From positions 62,001 to 126,000 of the forward strand of contig JADKJI010000009.1 in NCBI GenBank assembly GCA_016721085.1: DNA of 64,000 bases, written 5' to 3'. Position 1 is the stretch's first letter. Each line of letters begins with the position of its first letter. The notes under the pieces were generated by a model that saw only the letters and a program-made list of their open reading frames with translations, did not search any database and had not been told where the DNA came from. Origin of the DNA: Chitinophagaceae bacterium. GTDB lineage: Bacteria > Bacteroidota > Bacteroidia > Chitinophagales > Chitinophagaceae. Positions 53,994 to 61,595 of this stretch are shown here, piece by piece. The translations under genes were made by a program, and so were the position numbers.

Positions 53994-54722
53994 CTAGTTG
54001 AATTGGAAGATTAAGCCTAGCGTCCATCTTACTTTCCCCATATTGTAATCTCTTTCTCCGGTTTGTAGCAATCGGCTGTATTGGAATTGAAACTGTACTG
54101 TATTCCATCCATATCTAATAATGGCGGAAGGTTCTATGAGAAATTGGTTAGGGTGTTCTGACAATTGACTGAATTCAATGGCATTGAAATCTTCCCTCGA
54201 AGGATCAAATAATTGCTCTTTTATTGTAAACTTGTTTTGGGAGAACCTTATAGCAGTGCCAGCCTTAAATTTTCCGGTCTTTGCCGCATAGCCAATAGAT
54301 GGTTGCAAAAAGAATTTTGTACTCTTGATTTTTGAATAGCCAGTAAAATGGTCGTTATTGGTTGTGCCTGTACCTATTCCACCATAGAATTCAAAAGAAA
54401 CCCTATTTGTAAGTTTATCAAAATATCCTACACCGGCATCTAAAAAGGAGGCCTTGTTATTATGAGAGGCTTCCTGATTTCTTCTAGCAGCAATAAAGCC
54501 ATTCAACATTACCCCGATATGTTTACCTGCTGCAATGGCAGTTTGTACTTCTCCACCATTAAATGTATTGTAATTGTTTCCAAAAGAACCAGAAAAGCTT
54601 AACTGACCTGATCCTTTTTTTTGCAGCATTGGAATGTTAGGGCTATTGCTACAATAGATCAAGTTAGCTTTTTGTCGGGTAATTGGAACCATTTCTGTAT
54701 TTGTAGGTCCTACACATGACAC
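53994..54722 (-). CDS. Probable lipoprotein/outer-membrane protein of unknown function
   Basis: A frame of about 242 residues of beta-rich sequence (GGEVQTAIAAGKHIGVMLNG, GAGVGYFDKLTNRVSFEFYG) with an aromatic C-terminus (GLIFQFN). The only in-frame start is GTG at 54722 (MSCVGPTNTE). The codons upstream read IIIPFFLVSC, a lipobox-like run, but are cut off by a TAG at 54747-54749. A lipoprotein signal peptide may therefore have been lost to a small upstream error. Neither name nor function can be assigned. Confidence 0.6.
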   Translation of the reverse strand: MSCVGPTNTEMVPITRQKANLIYCSNSPNIPMLQKKGSGQLSFSGSFGNNYNTFNGGEVQTAIAAGKHIGVMLNGFIAARRNQEASHNNKASFLDAGVGYFDKLTNRVSFEFYGGIGTGTTNNDHFTGYSKIKSTKFFLQPSIGYAAKTGKFKAGTAIRFSQNKFTIKEQLFDPSREDFNAIEFSQLSEHPNQFLIEPSAIIRYGWNTVQFQFQYSRLLQTGERDYNMGKVRWTLGLIFQFN

Positions 54723-54799
54723 TAAAAAAAATGGAATTATTATGGCCTAGAGTTTTGCTGTCGAAATGAGCTTAGTATTTGGAATTCATATTTTTCTTT

Positions 54800-55219
54800 T
54801 TATTGACGTTGATGTGCTGAAACGTCTGTATAGGTGATACCATTAATATCAAAGGTATTAGTGACTGTTAGTGAAGTATTCGTAACTGCTATTTTAATTG
54901 TTTGCCCAAATATTGATAAAGAGGTCAGTTCGGCATTCACGCTATAGTTACCTGCATCAATTATTTGAGGATCAGCAGGGTCGCATTTGCTGGCACCTTC
55001 AGTGAATTCAAAAGTGTTGTTCGTTTTGAACTCAATGATATCATCTTTTTCGCAGGCACTATAGGCAGAGAAATAATCGGTTTCTCCCATAAAGGCAGGG
55101 GAGTAGCTTCCGCTTACCTGTTTCCATTTACCAACAAGTGTAACTACGTCCTTATTTTTTTTACAGGCTATTGTAAGAACTAAGATGGCTGCAAAAGCTA
55201 ATAATGAAGTGATTCTCAT
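54800..55219 (-). CDS. Lipocalin-like lipoprotein
   Basis: A 139-residue lipoprotein: the N-terminal hydrophobic segment ends in LVLTIACKKNKD, with the lipidated Cys at about residue 19. A small beta-barrel follows (LVGKWKQVSGSYSP, then DDIIEFKTNNTFEFTEG), as in lipocalin-like proteins of Bacteroidota. Ligand unknown. Spacing suggests one operon with the neighbours on the minus strand. Confidence 0.75.
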   Translation of the reverse strand: MRITSLLAFAAILVLTIACKKNKDVVTLVGKWKQVSGSYSPAFMGETDYFSAYSACEKDDIIEFKTNNTFEFTEGASKCDPADPQIIDAGNYSVNAELTSLSIFGQTIKIAVTNTSLTVTNTFDINGITYTDVSAHQRQ

Positions 55220-55246
55220 GTTTTTTATTTATTGTTAATGAAATAA

Positions 55247-55818
55247 TTAAGATTTTCTGTAAGCTTTTTCAAGAACGGTTGCTTTCATAGCGTCGAATTT
55301 TTCTTTTTTACCTGCGATGATGAATTTCTTATGAGCTAGGGCTCCAATTATCCCTCCTGTTATGCCTCCACCAAAGGTGCCTAGTAAACCGAGCACTGCT
55401 GCTTTTTCACCTGCTGTCGGCCTAAACCACTGTCCACCACTAATTGTAATTCCAGGATCATCACCAGAAATTAGTCCAGCAACTATTCCTATTCCCATTC
55501 CAATAAATGCACCTATCAACATACCTCTGCCGGTACTTCCTTTGCGTAATTATTTATATATGAGAGATATCGGAGCTATTATAAGACTCTGATGATTTGT
55601 TTAATAAGGAGTATCTGCCGTATTGAACAGGAGACTGGGATATGATTAATGATGTATCAAGCAAAGCTGCTAAATACCCTTTTTGAACTTTTTCTCCCAT
55701 CTTGGGGAGTGATTTTAAAGGTTTTATGAAGCAGTTTGCTGCTGTTTGATCTGACAATTGGCATTAAATGATAGTTGTAGAAAGAATAAGACTGTAAAAG
55801 TTAGGAGGTGTATTTCAT
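55247..55818 (-). pseudogene. Signal-peptide protein with glycine-rich membrane domain, frameshifted
   Basis: One continuous frame gives only a 91-residue C-terminal piece (55522-55247) with two Gly-rich hydrophobic helices (GMGIGIVAGLISGDD, GLLGTFGGGITGGIIGALA) and KKFIIAGKKEKFD. In other frames directly upstream are LRKGSTGRG, GYLAALLDTSLIIS, and, near 55750-55805, LLTFTVLFFLQLSFNANC, which looks like its signal peptide. Together they make a protein of about 190 residues of a type seen in Bacteroidota. At least three frame changes are required, so it is a pseudogene or carries several errors. Confidence 0.6.
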
Positions 55819-56042
55819 AAAAGGTTTTGTGTTTGGTTATACAAACCTATCCCTATAAGGGTCAGACTGTTAATTGATTATTGCTTGCTTTTTTGTTATT
55901 GAAGGAGAATACGCCATAATGCCTCATAAATCACTAACATATGGTATTGCTATTTGCAAAAAATGCGGTAATTTTTCAATGTTCAAACAAAAGCTGCCAA
56001 CCGCACCGGCCACTTTTGCAGTATTTACTAAACTAACTGCAT

Positions 56043-57035
56043 ATGGACTCCCCAAACACCCAGTTGCTGTTTTTTCAGCATATAAAGTCTTTATTGCCAG
56101 CACATCTTTCTTTAGCAGATGAGATCGCAGATTTACTTACAATCAGTACCGATAGTGCATACCGGAGAATAAGGGGTGAAAAGGGAATCAGCATGGAAGA
56201 GATGCAGGTACTGGCTAGTCATTATAAGATTTCAATTGATCAGTTTCTTCATATCAAGACAGACTCGTTTTTGTTTTCAGGGAGATTGGCGAACTCAAGT
56301 GATTTTAGCTTTGAACAATGGTTAGGAGGCGTATTGCAGCAAGTGAGTTTTTTCAACAGTTTTAAGAATAAGCATGTTTATTATTTGGCCAAAGACCTGC
56401 CTTTGATGCAACAGTTCCTTGTACCTGAATTGCTTGCTTTCAAATCGTTTCTGTGGAGAAAATCGATATTACATCTTGACGAAATGCGGCAACAGCAATT
56501 CAGTATTGACAATCTTGATCCGGTGCATTGGGATTTAGGACAGAAAATAGTGTCTGTATATAATCAGGTGCCATCAACGGAAATATGGAATATTGAAAGT
56601 ATAAATAGTACGATTCGACAAATTGAGTTTTACAGGGAAGTTGAACTTTTTAAAAATGAATCGGATATAAAGAAGTTATATGAATCGGTTTTGCAAATTG
56701 TGGATCATTTGGAAAAGCAGGCAGAATGCGGGTTAAAAAGCCTGATAGGACAAGCCCCATTGCACAATGCTGCAACATATCAGATGTTCAATAATGAGTT
56801 GGTTTTGGGAGATAATGCAATCTTGGCAGAATTAGATGATATAAAAATGGGTTTCCTGACTCACAATACCTTGAATTTCATCTATACCCGAGATGAAAGG
56901 TTTTGTAATTATACCCTCGGGGCATTGAAGAACCTGGTAGCCAAATCGACCCAATTGAGTAGGGTTGGAGAGAAGGACCGGTTACGGTTTTTCAATAGAA
57001 TAAGGGAGAAAATTAAGCTGGCAGCCCGTCTATAG
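56043..57035 (+). CDS. HTH-like protein of unknown function
   Basis: A 330-residue protein. Residues about 18-70 (LADEIADLLTISTDSAYRRI followed by RGEKGISMEEMQVLASHYKI) form a Cro/C1-like DNA-binding domain with the recognition segment TDSAYRRIRG. The rest (about 75-330) is helical with regularly spaced aromatic residues and no recognised domain. It looks like a regulator with a sensor or dimerisation region. It lies upstream of, and on the same strand as, the HMG-CoA lyase gene (23 bases apart). Confidence 0.7.
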   Translation: MDSPNTQLLFFQHIKSLLPAHLSLADEIADLLTISTDSAYRRIRGEKGISMEEMQVLASHYKISIDQFLHIKTDSFLFSGRLANSSDFSFEQWLGGVLQQVSFFNSFKNKHVYYLAKDLPLMQQFLVPELLAFKSFLWRKSILHLDEMRQQQFSIDNLDPVHWDLGQKIVSVYNQVPSTEIWNIESINSTIRQIEFYREVELFKNESDIKKLYESVLQIVDHLEKQAECGLKSLIGQAPLHNAATYQMFNNELVLGDNAILAELDDIKMGFLTHNTLNFIYTRDERFCNYTLGALKNLVAKSTQLSRVGEKDRLRFFNRIREKIKLAARL

Positions 57036-57058
57036 CCCTCATTTGATACCTTTGCCCT

Positions 57059-57910
57059 ATGTCCCCATCCATAAAATTGATTGAATGTCCCCGGGATGCC
57101 CTCCAGGGCTGGAAAACCCTTGTTCCTACCGCTAAAAAGATAGAATATTTGAATGCATTGCTGGAAGTAGGGTTTAATACACTGGATTGTGGTAGCTTTG
57201 TATCTCCAAAGGCGATCCCGCAAATGGCAGATACCAGGGAGGTGTTAAGAGCCTTATCTCCTTCAAACACAAAATTACTGGTGATAGTTGCTAATCAGCG
57301 GGGGGCAGAAGAAGCAATGGCTTTCGATCAGGTGAAGTATCTGGGATTTCCCTTTTCTGTTTCGGAGACATTTCAACAAAGGAATACAAACAGCACAATT
57401 GCCGCTTCACTCGAAAGGGTTGAAGTAATACAGAAACTCTGTATCCAGCATTCAAAAGAGCTGGTTGTTTATATTTCAATGGGATTTGGCAACCCTTACG
57501 GTGATCCTTATTCTGAAAATATCGTTTTTGAATGGGCCGATAAGCTGGCTGCCCTGGGAATAAAAACCATATCACTGGCCGATACTGTTGGAGTAGCACA
57601 GCCAGAACAAGTTCAGCGTATGACAGAAAAATTGGTGAATTCATTACCCGATGTTGAAATTGGAGTTCATCTGCATTCTACTGCCACCAACCGAATTGCG
57701 AAATTATCAGCTGCCATTGATGCAGGATGCATTCGATTTGATGGAGCCTTGAAAGGGATTGGTGGTTGTCCAATGGCGAATGATGAATTAGTGGGGAATA
57801 TGGACAGTGCCTGGATGATATCGTATTTTAAAGAACATAAATATAAAATTGGATTAGATGAGGAAGCCCTTAAAAGGGCCCTTGTGTTGGCCGATGAAAT
57901 TTTTACCTGA
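57059..57910 (+). CDS. Hydroxymethylglutaryl-CoA lyase
   Basis: A 283-residue TIM-barrel enzyme of the HMGL-like family, cleaving HMG-CoA into acetoacetate and acetyl-CoA in leucine breakdown. Seen: the catalytic start IECPRDALQGW (Arg12-Asp13; most family members have PRDGLQN), GVHLHSTATNRIAKLSAAID with the metal-binding HxH, and the CoA-proximal IGGCPMANDELVGNM. The PRDALQG variant departs from the consensus, so the substrate may differ. It begins 23 bases after the previous gene and overlaps the next by one base. Confidence 0.85.
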   Translation: MSPSIKLIECPRDALQGWKTLVPTAKKIEYLNALLEVGFNTLDCGSFVSPKAIPQMADTREVLRALSPSNTKLLVIVANQRGAEEAMAFDQVKYLGFPFSVSETFQQRNTNSTIAASLERVEVIQKLCIQHSKELVVYISMGFGNPYGDPYSENIVFEWADKLAALGIKTISLADTVGVAQPEQVQRMTEKLVNSLPDVEIGVHLHSTATNRIAKLSAAIDAGCIRFDGALKGIGGCPMANDELVGNMDSAWMISYFKEHKYKIGLDEEALKRALVLADEIFT

Positions 57911-58383
57911 TGAAGATTTGGTTTACGAAAAACAACAGTAAGCAATTCAGTATCCGCTATGAAAGGGATAATGGGAGCAGTACCTGGATGAAAGCAGATA
58001 GTTTTTTTATACGTCATGACCTGAGTCATTATGCTATTGAGAAAACACTTGGTTATAAGACAGCCTTCTTTGGAATGATCAATCATGGAATGGAGCCGAT
58101 GGATTTTGAGGACAATGTGAAGAGAAAGCTCATTCCCATTACTTCTGATGCTTGTTATGCCGAAAATATGGCAAACCTGTTCCTGCAGGAAATTGCACAA
58201 GAGCCGCTTGCAGATTTTAACGGAACGCTGAAAGAAGCCTTTGTTCCAATAGGAGCTACTATTGAAGCACCTGTTTTGGAAGATGTACAGTTGACTGCTA
58301 TAAGGAAATTATTACGTCAGCTTTGGTGGGAATGGGATCTTTTACCTGTTGGCCAATCTATATTATTAACCATTGAATGTTGA
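57910..58383 (+). CDS. Protein of unknown function
   Basis: A 157-residue soluble protein (KIWFTKNNSKQFSIRYERDN, then LSHYAIEKTLGYKTAFFGMI, DFEDNVKRKLIPITSDACYAEN). I recognise no family. Its start codon overlaps the HMG-CoA lyase stop by one base, and its own stop overlaps the GSCFA gene start by seven bases, so the three genes are translated together and probably work together (inference). Confidence 0.7.
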   Translation: MKIWFTKNNSKQFSIRYERDNGSSTWMKADSFFIRHDLSHYAIEKTLGYKTAFFGMINHGMEPMDFEDNVKRKLIPITSDACYAENMANLFLQEIAQEPLADFNGTLKEAFVPIGATIEAPVLEDVQLTAIRKLLRQLWWEWDLLPVGQSILLTIEC

Positions 58384-59405
58384 TAGTGGAATTCCAGTTA
58401 CCCATACAATTAACTTCTTTGCCTGATGCAATCAGGTATCCCGATAAATTGATGTTGACTGGTTCCTGCTTTACAGAACATATCGGGGATAAGTTAGGGG
58501 ATATTAAGTTCGATATAGTACAGAATCCGCATGGGATTCTATTCGACCCCTGGAGTGTTGCCCAATCATTGGTATCTTATATCCAATGTAAAGAGTATAA
58601 GGAAGAAGATCTGTTTTACTATAATGAACTATGGCAAAGCTGGTCGCATCACAGCCGGTTCTCGGGTATGGATAAAGGAGAGGTATTGCGGAATATAAAT
58701 GAGTCTCAAAAAAAGGCCCATCAATTTCTGAAAGAAGCCAGGTGGCTGATCATAACACTAGGGTCTTCATTCTCTTATCGCCTTTCTGATTTGGCAGCTG
58801 AAGCTGGGGTTGGAAAGTCGGGATTTCCAGTGGCCAATTGTCATAGAGCGCCCGCTAACTGGTTTAAGAAACACTTAATGACTATTGAGGAAACCAATTC
58901 TGTTTTGGATAACTGCCTTCACCAATTGTTTCAGTTTAATCCAAAACTTGAAATCATATTTACTATTAGCCCAGTGAGGCATGTTAGGGATGGTGTTATA
59001 GAGAATAACAGAAGTAAAGCAAGATTGATAGAGGTAGTACATCATCTTGTCAATAAATTCGGCAAGCTATATTATTTTCCTGCTTATGAATTAGTGATAG
59101 ATGTACTCAGGGATTATCGTTTTTACGATGTTGATATGGTGCATCCAAATTTCCCTGCCACTCGTTTTGTTATGGAGAAATTTATGCAACATTATGTTTC
59201 ACCTGAGGCGAATCAATTGGCAGAAGAAATTCAGCAATTAGTGACAGCAAGAAAACACAAGCCGTTTCAGGCAGCTACAGAAGCACATAAGAAATTCCTT
59301 GGAGTGCATGCTGAAAAGACGAAAGCTATATTGCAGAAATATCCTTTTTTGAATTTGCAGGAAGAGTTGGCTTATTTCTCCGCTAAAACGGGAGCCAATT
59401 CATAA
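58377..59405 (+). CDS. GSCFA family protein
   Basis: A 342-residue protein of the GSCFA family, named after its N-terminal motif, here TGSCFTEHIGDKLG. Later blocks ITLGSSFSYRL, NCHRAPANWFKKHLM and SPVRHVRDGVIENNRSKA are also typical. The fold resembles SGNH/GDSL-type hydrolases, with GSCF containing the likely nucleophile region, but its activity is not established. It is preceded by HMG-CoA lyase and an unknown gene in one overlapping unit, and its 3' end overlaps the convergent kinase gene by 34 bases. Confidence 0.88.
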   Translation: MLIVEFQLPIQLTSLPDAIRYPDKLMLTGSCFTEHIGDKLGDIKFDIVQNPHGILFDPWSVAQSLVSYIQCKEYKEEDLFYYNELWQSWSHHSRFSGMDKGEVLRNINESQKKAHQFLKEARWLIITLGSSFSYRLSDLAAEAGVGKSGFPVANCHRAPANWFKKHLMTIEETNSVLDNCLHQLFQFNPKLEIIFTISPVRHVRDGVIENNRSKARLIEVVHHLVNKFGKLYYFPAYELVIDVLRDYRFYDVDMVHPNFPATRFVMEKFMQHYVSPEANQLAEEIQQLVTARKHKPFQAATEAHKKFLGVHAEKTKAILQKYPFLNLQEELAYFSAKTGANS

Positions 59406-60475
59406 TTATACCTTTTAACAAGGAAATTTTCTAATTGTTTCAGTAGTATCACCTGATTTTTTGCTCTGTCGAAATTCTGTTCAGGATAACTGATTCTATA
59501 ATAACTATCATTATTGAGGTAGTCGGCCAGGAAACGAATGGCCTGCATATAGATCATGATAATGCCTGCATGGTGGATGTAGTTGAGCTCTTCAGTTGTT
59601 AAATGTCGGTCCATCACCTTAAGGTAGCCGGAAACGATGGCTTCATAATATTCTCCTCTTATTTCGATATCGTCAAAATCGCAACTGGTTTCATCATGGC
59701 TGCAAGCCATAGAACGAACCATATCGCCGAGATCTGAAAAATAGTAACCTGGCATTACGGTATCAAAATCTACCGGACATATAACAGTTCCGGTTTCTTT
59801 TCTGAAGAGTACGTTGGCGATTTTGGCATCATGATGCATTACTCTTTTGAGGAATGCGCTTGGGGATTGAAGAAGGGTGTCGAAAAAATCGCGGTAATGG
59901 CTTCTTTCGGTGATCGCATCAATCAACCATCCTGCTTTTTCTTTTCTTTCAGCCCCAGGGTTCACTAATGAATCTTCAAATTGGTTAAAGCGAAAAGAGA
60001 GATTGTGAAAATCGGGTATTACTGTTTTTAGTAATTGTGTATCGAATGCTTCGAAAGCGGCATTGAAAGTTCCAAATGTTTCAGCAGTTGTAAATGCCTG
60101 CGCAGGTACATCTGCAATTAAAAAAGTTTGAGCATTTTCAATAAAATCGAATGCTCTCCAATAACGATTTCCTTTATCAAGAAATAAAGAAGAACCATCT
60201 TCTAAAAACAGAGGAGTAGGAAGTACTAACCCGGTATTGTGAGATTGGGTATAGTTCCAGATATGGATATAGTTTTGTTGAACCTCTATAGGGTTCTTAA
60301 AAACGTTTTGGTTAATCTGTTGTAAGAGAAAGGCATTGCGACCAGGCAGGCAAACCTTAAATGAGTTGTTTATCAATCCTCCTGCTACTGTAGAAACAAT
60401 GGCATTCCCGTTACTGATGTTGTTGTCAGATAGGGTAAATGCTGATATGGCTTCCTGGTAAATGGGGCTAGTCAT
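59372..60475 (-). CDS. APH-type sugar kinase, NahK-like
   Basis: A 367-residue member of the aminoglycoside phosphotransferase (APH)/choline kinase superfamily. The catalytic loop VMHHDAKIANVLF (Brenner-type motif with HHDxKxxN) and the metal-binding VDFDTVMPGYYFSDLGDMVR match the N-acetylhexosamine 1-kinase (NahK) type. The N-terminal region has the usual AGGLINNSFKV strand. It could phosphorylate N-acetylhexosamines, but the sequence alone cannot separate it from other sugar or amino-acid kinases. It has no close neighbours on the same strand. Confidence 0.8.
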   Translation of the reverse strand: MTSPIYQEAISAFTLSDNNISNGNAIVSTVAGGLINNSFKVCLPGRNAFLLQQINQNVFKNPIEVQQNYIHIWNYTQSHNTGLVLPTPLFLEDGSSLFLDKGNRYWRAFDFIENAQTFLIADVPAQAFTTAETFGTFNAAFEAFDTQLLKTVIPDFHNLSFRFNQFEDSLVNPGAERKEKAGWLIDAITERSHYRDFFDTLLQSPSAFLKRVMHHDAKIANVLFRKETGTVICPVDFDTVMPGYYFSDLGDMVRSMACSHDETSCDFDDIEIRGEYYEAIVSGYLKVMDRHLTTEELNYIHHAGIIMIYMQAIRFLADYLNNDSYYRISYPEQNFDRAKNQVILLKQLENFLVKRYNYELAPVLAEK

Positions 60476-60575
60476 GCTGGTAAGTAAAAATAGCCTATAG
60501 CTTGCTTAAAAAAAACTACAACCGTTTGCGTGAATTTAAAGATTTTTAATTCATTTTTTTGCACATTGATTCATA

Positions 60576-61191
60576 TCAATGAATTCTATCCCCTCTTATT
60601 TCCATTTCTTGCATTACGGTTGCTTCAAAGGCTAACCATTCCTGCCATCGTTTTCTGACAACTTCTTTAGGTATATAAGTTTCAGCCAGTTCAATAAAAA
60701 AGGGTATAATGACCGGCTTCGCTTTCCATAAAACGACGATAAAAATTTTTAAGGTATTCATCTTGCAGGCCTTCACTCAATCTTTTAAACCTTTCACAGC
60801 TTCTCGCTTCAATGAGTGCCATTGTTAGTAATTGATCCAGTAGCCGTTCTTCTATAGCTCCCCCTTTTCTTTGAAAGGGAAGTAGGCGGTTTACGTATTC
60901 GTCTTTTCGTTGTTTACCTAGTTTCCAGCCTCTTTTATGCATTTCATTCAGCACCATCCTGAAATGGCCCCATTCTTCTGTTACTATCGGTGCCAGCTCC
61001 TTAACCAGTTTTTCCCTTTCAGAATAACGTTGAATCAGGGAGATGCAGGTGGTTGCCGCCTTCTGTTCGCAATAAGCATGGTCGGTAAGTATCGCTTCCA
61101 GGCTAATGCTGCTAACCTGTGCCCAGCGAGGGTCGGTGGGTAGCTGGAGGCCGAGGATGTTTTTGACGTCGGTGGAGAGTTCGGGGGTCAT
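60576..61191 (-). CDS. miaE: tRNA-(ms2io6A)-hydroxylase-like (MiaE), frameshifted
   Basis: A ferritin-like di-iron protein of about 205 residues that hydroxylates the isopentenyl group at tRNA position 37. The metal ligands (E and ExxH) are visible in YCEQKAATTCISLIQRY, EEWGHFRMVLNEM, LIEARSCERFK and SEAGHYTLF. The frame breaks at an AAAAAA run (60696-60701, T on the coding strand) with one base too many. Removing it joins HYTLF to IELAETYIPKEVVRKRW and the normal C-terminus. It is divergent from the penicillin acylase gene. Confidence 0.85.
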
Positions 61192-61595
61192 GGAGTGCGA
61201 AAGTAAGAAAGTCGGGGGTTTGAATGTAGGAAAGTCTGGAGTCCGGGAGTCCGTGGGAAAGTTCGAAGAGACCGAGAAGTCCAGGAATCCGGAAGAAAAT
61301 ACAAATGCAAGTAGGGGAGTTAGGGAGAGTGGGAAGTTGGAAGGAGATTATTATTATTGTCACCATTACTGAGAGGCCTTTGAGACGCAGGGGGTTCAAC
61401 TCCTGCGTCTCAGCGTCTGTACCCTACTCCGGCAAACATAAACTCTAATCTTACTTTCCCTGACTCCCTAACTCCCTACTTGAATTCAAACTTTCTTCCG
61501 GACTCCCCGACAAAATTCCAGACTCTCCGCGACTTTTCCTCCTTCTTTCACCAAAAAAATCTACTTTTAATCGATATAAACACGAAATCAGCATT
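61192..61595. repeat. Family-A inverted repeat with inner hairpin
   Basis: The left words (61195-61345, GTCCGGGAG, GGAAGAAAATACAAATGC, AAGTAGGGGAGTTAGG) and right words (61440-61545, CTCCCTAACTCCCTACTT, CTTCCGGACTCCCC) form an inverted pair. Between them is a perfect stem GAGACGCAGG / CCTGCGTCTC (about 61381-61411), which resembles the inner stems of family C. This copy lies between divergent genes, unlike most others. A TACTTTTA (one mismatch to TAnnTTTG) at 61562-61569 could be the promoter of the next gene. No gene is present. Confidence 0.8.

Noticed and set aside
57047..57054. TACCTTTG as promoter of the HMG-CoA lyase gene
   Set aside because: It lies four bases before the ATG, so transcription would begin at or after the start codon, and no -33 TTG is at proper distance.
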